From Metallosphaera hakonensis JCM 8857 = DSM 7519 (GTDB taxonomy: Archaea > Thermoproteota > Thermoprotei_A > Sulfolobales > Sulfolobaceae), in the NCBI RefSeq assembly GCF_003201675.2, contig NZ_CP029287.2, positions 1,972,001 through 2,036,000 on the forward strand: 64,000 nt of DNA, read 5' to 3'. Positions 40,818 through 49,496 of this stretch are shown in pieces. Under the pieces are notes generated by a model, which saw nothing but the letters and a program-made list of their open reading frames with translations, searched no databases and was not told the origin of the DNA. Within the stretch, counting starts at the first letter, position 1; each line of letters begins with the position of its first letter. Position numbers and translations under genes: made by a program.

Positions 40818-41798
40818 TTGGAAGAGCTTAACAACGCCAAGGACATTGAAACTAGGAAGGTTCAAAAGTTAGGTTCCTCGTCCTTGTTCATTACACTTCC
40901 CAAGAAATGGATTAACAAGTGGAACGTCAAACCTGGAGACAAAATCTTAATCGAGGTATCCAGTGACGGTTCATTGAAACTGATCGCCGAGAAGGTTAAG
41001 ATGGAGAATACCCACAGGACTATTAAGATAGATGTAGATTCCCTAAAACAACCCCTTCCTAGTATAGTTCCATGTCTCTACTCTCTTGGTTACGATGAGA
41101 TAATTCTAGAATCCAGAAAAGCAATTCAGTCCAAGGACGTGGAGGACCTGGTTCAGGTTACAAAACAAATGGTTGGAATAGAAGTGACTGAGGTATCTGA
41201 AACACGGATTAAGGTGGAGTGCCTCCTGGATACCGAGAAGGTGGGGATAGAGTCTCTCCTGAGAAGGATGTTGAACACAGTGGCAAAGAGAATAGATGAC
41301 ACCATTGCCCTACTCTCTGGGGAGAACCTCAAGGAGAATTCGGTTAATCATGAAGATCTGAGGAGGCTTTACTATATGCTCATGAGAAGGATAATGGGAA
41401 GTAAGTATGAGACCACCAAGAACATGACCAAGAACTCTCTAATAGTGATAAATACTACTACTCTTCTAAACGTTGGTAGCGTTACTGAGAAGCTAATTGA
41501 AACCGTTAAATCATCTAAACTTGATGAAAGGGAGTCTAAGGTTATCGTAGAGACGTTAAGAAAAGTCAACGATTTGCTCGATGAAGTGGTTATGACAGTT
41601 CTCTTCCCTAGTACTAAGAGGGTTCTAAATGGCTTGAACCTGGTTAAGGAATCTAGGGCCATCCTCTCTCAACTCGACAATTCCACAGTCGTGGATTACG
41701 CTAAGCAAATAGTAGGTCTTCTTGAGACAGCCCTAGAGAACTCTTCCTGTACCCTGTTCCTGGAGGATATGCCTTGGATCGAAAGAAACTTAATTTAA
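40818..41798 (+). CDS. PhoU-like regulator with AbrB/SpoVT N-terminus
   Basis: 326 residues. An N-terminal swapped-hairpin AbrB/SpoVT DNA-binding domain (about residues 10-60, with LGSSSLFITLPKKW and NVKPGDKILIEV) is fused to two PhoU-type helical repeats. This architecture is common in archaea and usually annotated as a phosphate uptake regulator. A TTG start is used. It lies 28 nt before sufC, so here it may regulate or be coexpressed with Fe-S assembly genes rather than phosphate transport genes, none of which are near. Confidence 0.85.
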   Translation: MEELNNAKDIETRKVQKLGSSSLFITLPKKWINKWNVKPGDKILIEVSSDGSLKLIAEKVKMENTHRTIKIDVDSLKQPLPSIVPCLYSLGYDEIILESRKAIQSKDVEDLVQVTKQMVGIEVTEVSETRIKVECLLDTEKVGIESLLRRMLNTVAKRIDDTIALLSGENLKENSVNHEDLRRLYYMLMRRIMGSKYETTKNMTKNSLIVINTTTLLNVGSVTEKLIETVKSSKLDERESKVIVETLRKVNDLLDEVVMTVLFPSTKRVLNGLNLVKESRAILSQLDNSTVVDYAKQIVGLLETALENSSCTLFLEDMPWIERNLI

Positions 41799-41826
41799 TA
41801 TGCAATATAGTTGAGGTGAAGTAACC

Positions 41827-42573
41827 ATGTCAACACTTAAGATTGAAGACCTTCACGTAGAGGTTGAGGGGAAAGAGGTTCTCAAGGGAGTCACCTTTGA
41901 GGTAAAGAGCGGAGAGATCCATGCCCTCATGGGGCCAAACGGGAGTGGTAAGACTACACTTTCCTTGGCTTTAATGGGTCATCCTAAGTATAAAATAACT
42001 AAGGGATCTATAATCTTGGATGGAGAGGACATAACAAATCTAGAGACAGACGAAAAGGTCAAGAGAGGTCTCTTCCTAGCGTTTCAGAACCCGATTGAAA
42101 TAGGGGGTGTTAAACTTTCAACTCTCCTTGTGGCAGAGTACAACAGACTCTCAGGCTCCAATAAGACCGTTGCAGAGATAATTGGCAACGTTCGCGAGAC
42201 AGCAAAACAGGTGGGTCTCAGCGATACCCTCCTGAACAGAGGAGTATTTGAAGGGTTCAGCGGCGGAGAGAAAAAGAGAACAGAAATCCTTCAGATGTTG
42301 CTCATGAAGCCCAAATTCGCTATACTTGATGAGCCTGACTCTGGAGTTGATGTAGATGGATTAAGAATAATATCTGAGGGAATAAAGAAACTAAGGGCAG
42401 AGAACAATACTGGATATGTGATCATTACTCATTACAGGAGGATTCTCGATTACGTTAATGCAGACAAGGTTCATGTCCTGTATAGGGGTATCATTATCGC
42501 TAGCGGTGGAATGGAACTAGCGAAACTCATAGACGAAAAGGGTTACGAGGGAGTCATTAAGTCAAGAAACTGA
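41827..42573 (+). CDS. sufC: SufC, Fe-S assembly ATPase
   Basis: ABC-type ATPase that powers the SufBCD scaffold. Walker A GPNGSGKTT, signature FSGGEKKRTE, and Walker B FAILDEPDSGVD are intact, with no membrane partner domain. 248 residues, standard. It follows the AbrB-PhoU gene by 28 nt with a GAGGTGA ribosome-binding site. Confidence 0.96.
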   Translation: MSTLKIEDLHVEVEGKEVLKGVTFEVKSGEIHALMGPNGSGKTTLSLALMGHPKYKITKGSIILDGEDITNLETDEKVKRGLFLAFQNPIEIGGVKLSTLLVAEYNRLSGSNKTVAEIIGNVRETAKQVGLSDTLLNRGVFEGFSGGEKKRTEILQMLLMKPKFAILDEPDSGVDVDGLRIISEGIKKLRAENNTGYVIITHYRRILDYVNADKVHVLYRGIIIASGGMELAKLIDEKGYEGVIKSRN

Positions 42574-42629
42574 TTTTATATATTTAATTTTCATTTAGCT
42601 TAATTTAGTTGTGACGATATAATAGAAAG

Positions 42630-42637
42630 GTTTATAG
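42630..42637 (+). promoter_or_regulatory. sufB TATA box
   Basis: GGTTTATA about 25 nt before the sufB ATG (42660) implies a separate leaderless sufBD transcript in addition to any readthrough from sufC. Inferred from spacing. Confidence 0.5.
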
Positions 42638-42659
42638 CTCATCTTTAACACAGTTAAAG

Positions 42660-44111
42660 ATGGTAAGAAAGATGACAGAAGAGAAACTATCGCTAGACAT
42701 GAACGAGATTCTAAACGCTTCGATTGAGGCGAAGTATGAGAAATTGAATCAGAGTGAGTTTCACAGAAGGATTGTTGAGTCAGGGCTCACAAGGAGCACC
42801 ATTGAGGAGATCTCTAAAATTAAGAAAGAGCCAGAGTGGATGCTGAGGCTTAGGTTAAAGTCCCTAGAGCTCTTTGAGAAGATCCCAACTCCCAACTGGT
42901 TACCGGACGTTTTAGGCTCCTTAAATGTGTCCAGCCTTGAACTTTACGTTAAGCCTGATGTGGATCAAACGGACAATTGGGATCAAATCCCCAAGGAGAT
43001 AAGGGAGTACTATGACGTGTTGGGTATACCAGAGTCAGAGAAGAAGTACTTAGGTGGGCTAGTTGCAGTGTTTGAGTCCGAGCCAATATACTCCAACGTA
43101 AAGGAGGAGTTAACAAAGAAGGGAGTCCTCATGATGCCACCAGAGGAGGCAGTCAAGAAATATCCAGACTTCATGAAGGACTACTTCATGAAGATATTCC
43201 CAGCTTCGGATCACAAGTTCGCTGCACTTCATGGGGCTCTTTGGAGCGGAGGAGTCTTTGTATACGTTCCCAAGGGAGTGAAGATAACAACTCCAGTCGA
43301 GGGATTCTTCATCATTGGAAAGGAAATGGAGGGACAGTTCGAACATACCCTGATAGTAGCTGATGAAGGGTCTTATCTTCATTTCATTGAGGGGTGTAGT
43401 GCACCTCAACTGAGGAAATTCTCCTTCCATGACGGAATGGTTGAGCTTTACGCTAAGAGAAACGCTAAGATTAAGTTCACAACTATTCAGAACTGGAGCA
43501 AGAACGTGATTAACTTCAATAATAAGAGAGCTTGGGCAGACGAGAGCGCCAATATAGAGTGGGTTGAGGGTTCTCTTGGATCAAAGTATAGTTTCGTCTA
43601 TCCTACCACGATTCTCAGGGGACAGAACGCTAGCTCCACGAGCCTGGTAGTCACCCTAGCTTCAGGCGAGGGTGAGTGGAAGGACAGCGGATCCAAGATG
43701 ATCCATGCAGCTCCGAACACCAAGAGCAAGATAGTCAACAAGAACATAGGTTTCGGCGGAGGCGTAAACATCTACCGTGGTTTAATCAAGGTTAACAAAG
43801 GTGCTACTGGCTCAAAGGCGTTCGTGAAGTGTGACTCCCTAATGTTGGATGAAAAGACTAAGGCATATACCTTCCCCCATAACCAAGTCCTTGAGGATGA
43901 CGCAGACGTGGCACATGAGGCACACACGTTCAGAATGAGCGAGGATCAACTGTTCTATCTAATGAACAGGGGCATAGGGGAGAAGGAGGCAACCTCAATG
44001 CTAGTCCTAGGCTTCATTGACGAGATTATGAAAGAACTTCCCTTCGAGTATGCTACGATGCTGAACAAGGTTATTAAGCTAGAGCTTGATAAGCTGGGAG
44101 CAGTGGCATGA
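42660..44111 (+). CDS. sufB: SufB, Fe-S cluster scaffold
   Basis: Beta-helical scaffold on which Fe-S clusters are assembled. The core motifs VPKGVKITTPVEGFF, EGCSAP (with the cluster-associated Cys), and the C-terminal DADVAHEAHTFRMSEDQLFYLMNRG are present. 483 residues. It sits between sufC and sufD; its stop is followed immediately by the sufD ATG. Confidence 0.95.
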   Translation: MVRKMTEEKLSLDMNEILNASIEAKYEKLNQSEFHRRIVESGLTRSTIEEISKIKKEPEWMLRLRLKSLELFEKIPTPNWLPDVLGSLNVSSLELYVKPDVDQTDNWDQIPKEIREYYDVLGIPESEKKYLGGLVAVFESEPIYSNVKEELTKKGVLMMPPEEAVKKYPDFMKDYFMKIFPASDHKFAALHGALWSGGVFVYVPKGVKITTPVEGFFIIGKEMEGQFEHTLIVADEGSYLHFIEGCSAPQLRKFSFHDGMVELYAKRNAKIKFTTIQNWSKNVINFNNKRAWADESANIEWVEGSLGSKYSFVYPTTILRGQNASSTSLVVTLASGEGEWKDSGSKMIHAAPNTKSKIVNKNIGFGGGVNIYRGLIKVNKGATGSKAFVKCDSLMLDEKTKAYTFPHNQVLEDDADVAHEAHTFRMSEDQLFYLMNRGIGEKEATSMLVLGFIDEIMKELPFEYATMLNKVIKLELDKLGAVA

Positions 44112-45242
44112 ATGCCGGTAGTTGATCAAGAAAGTTTTCTTAAGTATATTTCTAAGTTGGGTTGGAGGTCTGAAAGAGAGGAGCTCTTTCAGAAGTACTT
44201 AGCCCAGCCATATCAGGTCATAAGCGATTCTCCCACGATAAAGCATTACACCGAGTGGTCTGTTTTTGAGTCCCTTAACCTGAAAATGGAGGGAGAACCA
44301 TCTCAGGTTAGCTTACCATTAGAGGGGTATACAAACTTTGTACTAAGCAATAACGTGCCTCTTAATTTCAATCCCCATGACTCAGTATCTTGCGGTCTGG
44401 TGAAGCCTGAGGATCATAAGCTGGTCTCCCTTACTCTCTCAGCATCAAGAAAAATCGTGATAGATAAGGGTGGTAAATACCTAGTTTTCAACTACTGTCG
44501 AAGTCTCTTCTGCCCAGTGTCAGTAGAAGTCAAGGTGCCAGAGGGTGATAATGCAGACGTGATATATTACTCCGACTCGTTGGAGGGAGGGATGCCTTCA
44601 TCGGTGATATCCCTTGAAGTACCAAGGGGTTCCTCTCTATCCTTCTCAATAGTTAATTCCAGCCGTGAGTCCTACGCATTTACTTACACTAAGGCTAAAG
44701 TAGAGGGTGAAATAAATTCCTCTATTTTCTCGGTGGGCCAATCGTTGGGACACACGGAGTATCATGTCAACCTAGAGGAGGAGGCCGTGGCTAACTTCAA
44801 TGCGAAGACCTTAGGGATCAGCTCCAATAGGGTGAACGTTCTGGCCAACGTAAACCATGTGGGCAAGAAAAGCGTTAGTAATGGAATATTGAAGGCAATT
44901 GCTTCAGGAAGTTCCTATACGGTAATAAGGGGAGATGCGGTTATTGGGGAAAGCGCAATTGATTCCTCAACCACTATACTAGGAAAGGCCCTCATTATTG
45001 GGGAAGACGCCAAAGCTGTTGTAGCTCCCATGCTTGAGGTCAAGACGGGAAAGATTATTACGGCTAAGCACTCAGCTTCAGCCTCAAAGGTAAGCGAAGA
45101 TCTCATCTTCTATCTGGAGAACAGGGGTCTGGATAAGAGAACCGCTGAGGGTCTTGTAATTAGAGGCTTCCTCACAGACGATAATGACAATCAGATCATT
45201 CGAACTTTAGTAGAAGAAACCATTACTAAGATGGGCTACTAA
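44112..45242 (+). CDS. sufD: SufD, Fe-S scaffold partner
   Basis: SufB paralogue of 376 residues completing the SufBC2D complex. The beta-helix region contains KIVIDKGGKYLV and the C-terminal helical segment SEDLIFYLENRGLDKRTAEGLVIRGF matches SufB/D family ends. It starts directly after sufB. No cysteine desulfurase (SufS) or SufE is in the window. Confidence 0.93.
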   Translation: MPVVDQESFLKYISKLGWRSEREELFQKYLAQPYQVISDSPTIKHYTEWSVFESLNLKMEGEPSQVSLPLEGYTNFVLSNNVPLNFNPHDSVSCGLVKPEDHKLVSLTLSASRKIVIDKGGKYLVFNYCRSLFCPVSVEVKVPEGDNADVIYYSDSLEGGMPSSVISLEVPRGSSLSFSIVNSSRESYAFTYTKAKVEGEINSSIFSVGQSLGHTEYHVNLEEEAVANFNAKTLGISSNRVNVLANVNHVGKKSVSNGILKAIASGSSYTVIRGDAVIGESAIDSSTTILGKALIIGEDAKAVVAPMLEVKTGKIITAKHSASASKVSEDLIFYLENRGLDKRTAEGLVIRGFLTDDNDNQIIRTLVEETITKMGY

Positions 45243-45323
45243 TATTTTCGGTCCACCCTCTCTCTGTTTCCCTGGGGAAAAAGATGCTCTAATATCTTTC
45301 CTGTGCAGTGTAATACCGAGACT

Positions 45324-45461
45324 ATGAGAGTGATCACATTCAAGGCGGAAGAGGAGCTTCTCTTGAAGCTGGACCTCTACGCTGCGAACAAGAGAACTCC
45401 TAGGAGCGAGATAATAAGAGACGCATTAAGGAAATATTTAGAAGCCGCTGGCGGGATTTGA
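45324..45461 (+). CDS. Micro ribbon-helix-helix (CopG-type) DNA-binding protein
   Basis: A 45-residue protein too short for usual cut-offs. It has the exact RHH layout: strand RVITFKA (2-8), helix A EEELLLKLDLYAANK (9-23), turn R-TPRSE, helix B EIIRDALRKYLEAA (29-42). Such proteins bind DNA as dimers and act as repressors or antitoxins. The final 19 nt, including the TGA stop, overlap the 3' end of the opposite-strand tRNA-Thr gene. It lies 81 nt after sufD. Confidence 0.8.
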   Translation: MRVITFKAEEELLLKLDLYAANKRTPRSEIIRDALRKYLEAAGGI

Positions 45462-45531
45462 ACCCGCGACCGCCGGCTTACTTGGTTGTCCTTACAAGGC
45501 CGGCGCTCTGGCCAGGCTGAGCTACAGCGGC
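45443..45531 (-). tRNA. tRNA-Thr (TGT) with 14-nt intron
   Basis: A full cloverleaf can be drawn: acceptor GCCGCTG/CAGCGGC, D-stem GCTC/GAGC, anticodon stem CCGGC/GCCGG with loop CTTGTAA, T-loop TTCAAAT. The 75-nt mature tRNA is interrupted by a 14-nt intron at the canonical position after 37 (about 45478-45491). Discriminator U, as expected for archaeal Thr. CCA is not encoded. Confidence 0.95.
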
Positions 45532-45612
45532 ACGTAAATCTATTTTACTGATAACCCATTAAAATCTAACTCCAGAGATTGCCTCTCATGTGATCTAGTG
45601 GAGAATGTGAGG

Positions 45613-45700
45613 TGCCGCCGCGGGGATTTGAACCCCGGACGACCGGATGTCCCAGCATCCGTATGAGTCCGGCGCTCTGGCCAGGCTGAGCTACGGCGGC
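45613..45700 (-). tRNA. tRNA-Met (CAT, elongator) with 13-nt intron
   Basis: Acceptor GCCGCCG/CGGCGGC, anticodon stem CCGGA/TCCGG with CAT anticodon, T-loop TTCAAAT. A 13-nt intron (about 45649-45661) lies after position 37. The absence of the initiator-type GGG/CCC anticodon stem excludes initiator Met. Ile2 (modified CAT) is a less likely alternative because elongator Met is the one usually intron-bearing. Discriminator A; CCA is not encoded. Confidence 0.92.
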
Positions 45701-46081
45701 AAGTTATCATGAAATCATATAGCCTAAAAATTTTCTGTCTAGGGTTTCCAGTCCCGTCAGTCTCTCAAAGTATAAACCAGATTAACGAGTTAAACAGCCG
45801 TATCATGGAATTCCCTGTAGAATTAGTATTCCTCTCAGACAGGGTTGCGCAGAGTTATCAGTTTCGTTAATTGAATATCAGGATATCCACTCCATGTCTC
45901 TAAAATCTCTATATGCTAACCTACCGTGGAGGTTGCGTACAGGTTACCTGTAATCACTAGAGGTTCAACTAATTATTTTATAAAATATCGTTAATCTCAA
46001 GTAAAGAAGGTAACAGAAACGTCAACGTTTTCATAAATTGATACAGAGAAGCCTCAGATATGCGTCAGTTTCCTTTTAACA
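45701..46081. other. Gene-free region
   Basis: 380 nt between tRNA-Met and the YdjM-like gene 3' end. No frame or RNA motif found. A loose inverted repeat CCCTGT/ACAGGG spans about 45812-45845. Confidence 0.5.
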
Positions 46082-46948
46082 TTACATAATTATCTCCTTA
46101 AATCTCCACTTAACGTGTATTAGGGCTAAGATGAAGCCTATCCCAAAGCAGAGCAGTCCTAATTCTATCGTATCATTATCAAGTAATGAATTAGGAGAGT
46201 AAAGTTGAGCTCCTTGAAGTAGGATGAGAGCCAGTCCAATGGTCATCCCTCCCATGATGAGTCCCTTAGTCAAAGTGCCAACATAGATGAATTGAAGCTT
46301 CCTTCTCCATAATTCTCCCAGCACGTAAAAAATAATTATTCCTGTATCAATTAGCCCAAATTTAATGAAAGCCAGCTCAAGAAATTCCTCCCACCATCCC
46401 AACAGATTATTAATGTTGTAGAGTTGAGTGAAGATGAAGCTACCGTAAAATATTGTCCAATCGGCTAGTCTGCTATTCTTAAAGGGGCCATAGATCCTGA
46501 TCCACGGTATCTTTTTAGGTTCTCTAAGTCCAGGATCTGCAGTCCTATTAATCAGGGAAGCTGGATCTTCTAAGTACCACATGATCCCCTTGGATCTTGA
46601 GATCTTTCCATCGTAGTGGAGCTTAAAGGCGTTCACGATTCTCCCCAACGGGAAGAAGGGCTCAATTCCCCTATCGGTGGGAGACGTTAGGAGGTCAAGG
46701 GCCATATGAAGAAAAATCCCTAATCCAAGGTAGAGGTTAAAGTAAGTGATCAGGGTTGCAACGAAGATATTATGGAAGAGCGCCCTATGAAGTTGATATT
46801 TAGCGAAAACCTTTCTTCTGGTGAAGATGTATTCTCTATCTAGGTCTGGGAGAGCTGCACCTATCCCAACTAAGATTGCAACTTCAAGGTTATGAAAAGC
46901 TGCCAATCCCACAGCTAAGGCAAAGGCGATGTGTGAGTTTAGATTCAT
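46082..46948 (-). CDS. Membrane-bound metal-dependent hydrolase, YdjM/DUF457 type
   Basis: 288 residues, multi-pass membrane protein. The N-terminal half has the family pattern: H7 in the first helix, GAALPDLD near residue 34, HRALFHN near residue 54 and a following helix with FLHMALDLLTSPTDRG. These His/Asp residues are thought to bind metal. A loop of about 70 charged residues precedes three or four more helices. The exact substrate of the family is unknown. Standing alone between RNA genes, it has no informative neighbours. Confidence 0.82.
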   Translation of the reverse strand: MNLNSHIAFALAVGLAAFHNLEVAILVGIGAALPDLDREYIFTRRKVFAKYQLHRALFHNIFVATLITYFNLYLGLGIFLHMALDLLTSPTDRGIEPFFPLGRIVNAFKLHYDGKISRSKGIMWYLEDPASLINRTADPGLREPKKIPWIRIYGPFKNSRLADWTIFYGSFIFTQLYNINNLLGWWEEFLELAFIKFGLIDTGIIIFYVLGELWRRKLQFIYVGTLTKGLIMGGMTIGLALILLQGAQLYSPNSLLDNDTIELGLLCFGIGFILALIHVKWRFKEIIM

Positions 46949-47556
46949 GAATGATTGAAGTTCCTTTTCCCTTTATCTGTAATGTTCGAGTTTCTGAAAT
47001 GATTCCAAGTTGCTGCTCTTTAAGAGTCACGTAAGATCAAATTGTAACTACTAGGGGTAAGGGTTTCTTACAGCACCAGAAATCATAAGATCGAGTAATC
47101 GATTGATTTGATAATTATCAAGGCTTTTAGTTAAGGGCGTGATAATAAGGTCATGGGTAATAAGACTTTCACTAGTACTTCCGAAAAGTTTAAAACGTTC
47201 TGTAATGATCTAGAAGAACAGAAAATTTAGTAGGGGCTTGCGAGATGGAAAAGGACGTTAAGGTGAGGGAGAATGAGGCTTCCGTGTATAGATGTGTAAG
47301 AAACGTCGTTTTCAGGTAAAGTATGCAACTATAATTGATAGTCCCAAAATACTTGGGGCTAGATAAAATTGAGTGTTCATAACTTTCCGGAAATACTAAC
47401 CTTTGGTGATATAAGAATTCGTGAGGTCAAGGGCAAGTATTACGACTAGTTTAGAGAGAATGACTCCAGTGGTATGAGAAGGGATCATTACGTGGGATCT
47501 TTAGATGAGGTCGTGAAAATAGCATTGTGGGTTTTTGGGGTTAACCCCAATAAAGA
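46949..47556. other. Gene-free region with possible coding debris
   Basis: 608 nt upstream of tRNA-Gln on the plus strand. Several short, codon-like fragments separated by stops are seen, the last (about 47432-47530) reading KYYD-stop-FRENDSSGMRRDHYVGSLDEVVK, which resembles an integrase-type N-terminal segment. No intact gene. Confidence 0.4.
47535..47550. repeat. 16-bp perfect palindrome after tRNA-Gln(TTG)
   Basis: TTGGGGTTAACCCCAA begins 7 nt past the 3' end of the minus-strand tRNA. A similar GGGGTA/TACCCC repeat follows the second tRNA-Gln gene. It may act in termination or 3' processing. Confidence 0.55.
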
Positions 47557-47629
47557 TAGCCGGGCAGGGATTCGAACCCTGGTCCCAGGGGCCAAAGCCC
47601 TGGATACTTGGCCGCTATACTACCCGGCT
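47557..47629 (-). tRNA. tRNA-Gln (TTG)
   Basis: Acceptor AGCCGGG/CCCGGCT, anticodon stem CAGGG/CCCTG with loop CTTTGGC (anticodon TTG), T-loop TTCGAAT, discriminator A. 73 nt with no intron and no encoded CCA. A TTTAAATATA box lies about 20-30 nt upstream on the minus strand. Confidence 0.95.
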
Positions 47630-48014
47630 AAGACCAGAATTATACACTATATTTAAAAACCTTATCCTGAAAAATTGAGGCATAACCATTATATGCCGTT
47701 TACCAAAGACCTTGGCTTAAACCTACAATCGAGCTACACCAGATATAATTGATTAATATTCACTACCGAAATTAACTAGATAGTATTCTTAGACATTAAC
47801 GCTCTTTACGAACGTAGCTATTGCGTGGTTTATCGAGTAGAAGTGGAAGGGAAGACTCAAGAGTTGAGCCGATGCCGTCGTAGAGATTATGAAAATCTTT
47901 AGCTCTTCCATGCCTTTCCATCGGTCAAAGCGGATCGATATAGGTGTAAGAAGGTGACTCAAAGAAGATTAATGAGTTCTACATTAGCAGTGGGGGTATG
48001 GATTACCCCTACAA
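47630..48014. other. Gene-free region between the two tRNA-Gln genes
   Basis: 385 nt without a recognisable gene. It holds the tRNA-Gln(TTG) promoter at its left end and, at its right end, the inverted repeat following tRNA-Gln(CTG). Confidence 0.5.
47993..48009. repeat. Inverted repeat after tRNA-Gln(CTG)
   Basis: GGGGTA, 5 nt, TACCCC, starting 6 nt beyond the tRNA 3' end. It mirrors in position and core sequence the palindrome after tRNA-Gln(TTG). Confidence 0.55.
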
Positions 48015-48087
<73 letters not shown>

Positions 48088-48700
48088 AATTATCCTTAAT
48101 GGACTCAATGTTATAAAATTTCGCTTAACCTATACCATGTAGTCACAGAGATCGCTTGTTAAGCACGGAGTTTTTACATTTTTGGAATCCCAACTGTGCC
48201 AAAGAGATAGGTAGTGAAGGCTCTATGAGGGTTAGAAAACACAGGACCGACTTCCGAATCGGCCAATCATTAGTTTTTCTCGATCCAAGCCAAGGTCTAG
48301 GGCGGAAGGCTGAAACTATACCTCACCGAGGTGAGAAATTCTCGGCTTTTAGCACAGGGACATTTCAAATTCTAAGAAGATCTTGTCTAATAGGTCGATT
48401 ATATTTGATATTTTACGCTATTTCAATATATCATGAGGGTATCATCCAAAGTTAGCCAACTAGATATTCATGGGTGATTCAGGGGTCCTTTGCGAATTCA
48501 GTTTATTTAGAAAAATAGAATCAATTTAATTGAATGCTCCCGTAGGGACTAGGTAGGGATTCACGCTTAACGATTTCCCTTTATTTTATCTACCTCAGTC
48601 ATAATTACAATTCGCAATTGACACCTGAATCGCCCATATTCATTTGGATGTTATATCTGAAATGGTAAACGAGTTCAACAAATTTAGGATCTGAATGTGG
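48088..48700. other. Gene-free region with possible IS200/IS605-type end
   Basis: 613 nt. Between about 48228 and 48400 the plus strand encodes an open frame containing LDPSQGLGRKAET and HRGEKFSAF, which resembles C-terminal tails of TnpB-type transposases, followed by overlapping hairpins (CTCACC/GGTGAG; CCGAG/CTCGG) and CTTTT. It may be the worn right end of such an element; no intact transposase is present. Confidence 0.35.
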
Positions 48701-48774
48701 CGGGCCCGCCGGGATTCGGACCCGGGGCCTACGGGTTAAAAGCCCGCCGCTCTACCTAGCTGAGCTACGGGCCC
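48701..48774 (-). tRNA. tRNA-Lys (TTT), atypical T-loop, CCA encoded
   Basis: Acceptor GGGCCCG/CGGGCCC, D-stem GCTC/GAGC, anticodon stem GCGGG/CCCGT with loop CTTTTAA (TTT), discriminator G. The T-loop reads TCCGAAT instead of TTCGAAT, so the nearly universal U55 is C. Immediately after the discriminator the genome encodes CCA (48698-48700), unlike the four other tRNAs here. All stems pair, so it is likely functional, but the loop is odd. Confidence 0.88.
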
Positions 48775-49496
48775 ACATTGATAGATAAAAGTAACCACGA
48801 TTTAAATTTTTGGAGTAAGGTCCAGGAAGTTATCTGACCAGAAGGAGCCTAAGTCGTTATGAAAATCGAGATAGGGTTGTGTACTCCTCCATCTGATTAG
48901 AATTCCGTCACAGGTTACTTAAGGATTGTTTCCACATGATCTATGACAGAGATACCTAAGATTTGAAATAACATCTGTATTCCTAGAAGTTCCTGATCCG
49001 TTTTATCCCAAAAAGACCAAGAATCAACTGTTCAAAGGTTTCGAACATGTATCCGAATCCATACACTGCATTGATTCATCGTATTATAGCCTTGGAAAAA
49101 CATATTGCGAGGGTTTATCAATAAGTTTAGATTAGCTCTCGTCTTGTTCTTATAAATGTCATTAGAATTTTGGGTTTCTACAGATTTATGCTTTTTATTA
49201 ATATTATCTTATCTTATTTTAGATATATTTCTGCTTTCATATTTGTATGTCTTTTTCTAGAAGTAGAAGGAAAGGTCCCCCTCTGCCACGACCTATCTGC
49301 TCATTTTCCATTAGGGAAAGTTCTTTATCCCTATGATCCATGACGTGCGATCTGGAGTTCTTCATCATCCATCCCTTTCCTTAGGCTATCTTCGGTATAA
49401 TGAACCTGCTGGCCCTCTTATTCCGTGAGGCATTACCTCTAGTTACACTTATTAATCCTAAATCTCAATCACCGTTGGAGGGTACAAGAACAGGAG
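48775..49496. other. Gene-free region
   Basis: 722 nt upstream of the pyruvoyl decarboxylase. The central 150 nt are very T-rich. No frame, tRNA or complete C/D-box signature found; a lone C-box-like ATGATGA on the minus strand near 49366 has no D box in range. Confidence 0.5.

Noticed and set aside
49364-49420. Minus-strand ATGATGA in the gap before the pyruvoyl decarboxylase
   Set aside because: No D box within 60 nt.
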